Below are positions 7,387 to 7,424 of a stretch of 7,424 nt of DNA, piece after piece (the first letter of the stretch is position 1; the number at the start of each line of letters is the position of its first letter). The translations under genes and the position numbers were made by a program. The stretch comes from an uncultured Mycoplasma sp. (GTDB lineage Bacteria; Bacillota_I; Bacilli_A; Mycoplasmatales; Metamycoplasmataceae). The notes beneath the pieces were generated by a model, which made no database searches, was not told where the DNA came from, and saw only the letters and a list, made by a program, of their open reading frames with translations. The DNA is taken from assembly GCA_949293065.1 (NCBI GenBank), contig CASFBV010000011.1:1-7424 (forward strand), given 5' to 3'.

Positions 7387-7424
7387 TTAAACCAATCAAG
7401 GTTCAAATAAAACCATACATAATG
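7387..7424 (+). other. Short non-coding tail after the operon
   Basis: These 38 nt hold no hairpin with a T-run and no ribosome site. The last three bases read ATG, but nothing at the right distance upstream supports a start, so whether another gene begins here or the operon ends cannot be decided. Confidence 0.4.

Noticed and set aside
7360..7404. GAACC and GGTTC as arms of a terminator hairpin after permease 2
   Set aside because: Only five pairs with a gap of about 35 nt, one arm is inside the coding sequence, and no T-run follows.
7422..7424. ATG at the window edge as the start of another operon gene
   Set aside because: No ribosome site within 5-12 nt upstream and no following sequence to judge it.

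Overview
The window is AT-rich DNA that uses TGA as a tryptophan codon. All five long reading frames run through in-frame TGA at positions where their families carry Trp, and TGG appears only twice, both times in the lipoprotein gene. Together with the lipobox, the strong AAGGAGG-type ribosome sites and the tight gene packing, this indicates a mollicute (Mycoplasma sensu lato, genetic code 4). The lipoprotein leader and the size of the lipoprotein resemble the Mycoplasmopsis/Metamycoplasma (hominis) group, but the sequence alone does not fix the genus.

Positions 1-1362 (minus strand) hold most of a gene for a surface-anchored glycoside hydrolase of family GH53 (endo-beta-1,4-galactanase). Its 3' end lies beyond the left edge of the window. 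Positions 1363-1544 are a 182-bp divergent intergenic region. It contains a perfect 20-bp palindrome next to an AT-only inverted repeat, a probable promoter for each direction, and a good ribosome site on the plus strand only.

Positions 1545-7386 (plus strand) form one compact operon for a complete ABC importer. It encodes a BMP/PnrA-type substrate-binding lipoprotein (512 aa), a double-domain ATPase (516 aa) and two BPD_transp_2 permeases (555 and 358 aa). The genes are separated by 9 nt, then overlap by 1 nt, then by 1 nt (TAATG), each with its own ribosome site. By family this is a nucleoside importer of the NupNOPQ/BmpDEFG/Rns type, fitting for organisms that depend on scavenged nucleosides. 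The lipoprotein captures substrate at the surface, the two permeases form the channel, and the ATPase drives import.

The parts that depart from the family are a cytoplasmic extension of about 165 residues on the first permease, a degenerate ABC signature in the first ATPase domain facing an already degenerate second Walker A, a roughly 40-residue insertion in the tail of the second permease, and the pairing of a plant-type galactanase with this importer across a shared palindrome. I see no mobile element, CRISPR array, tRNA or rRNA.
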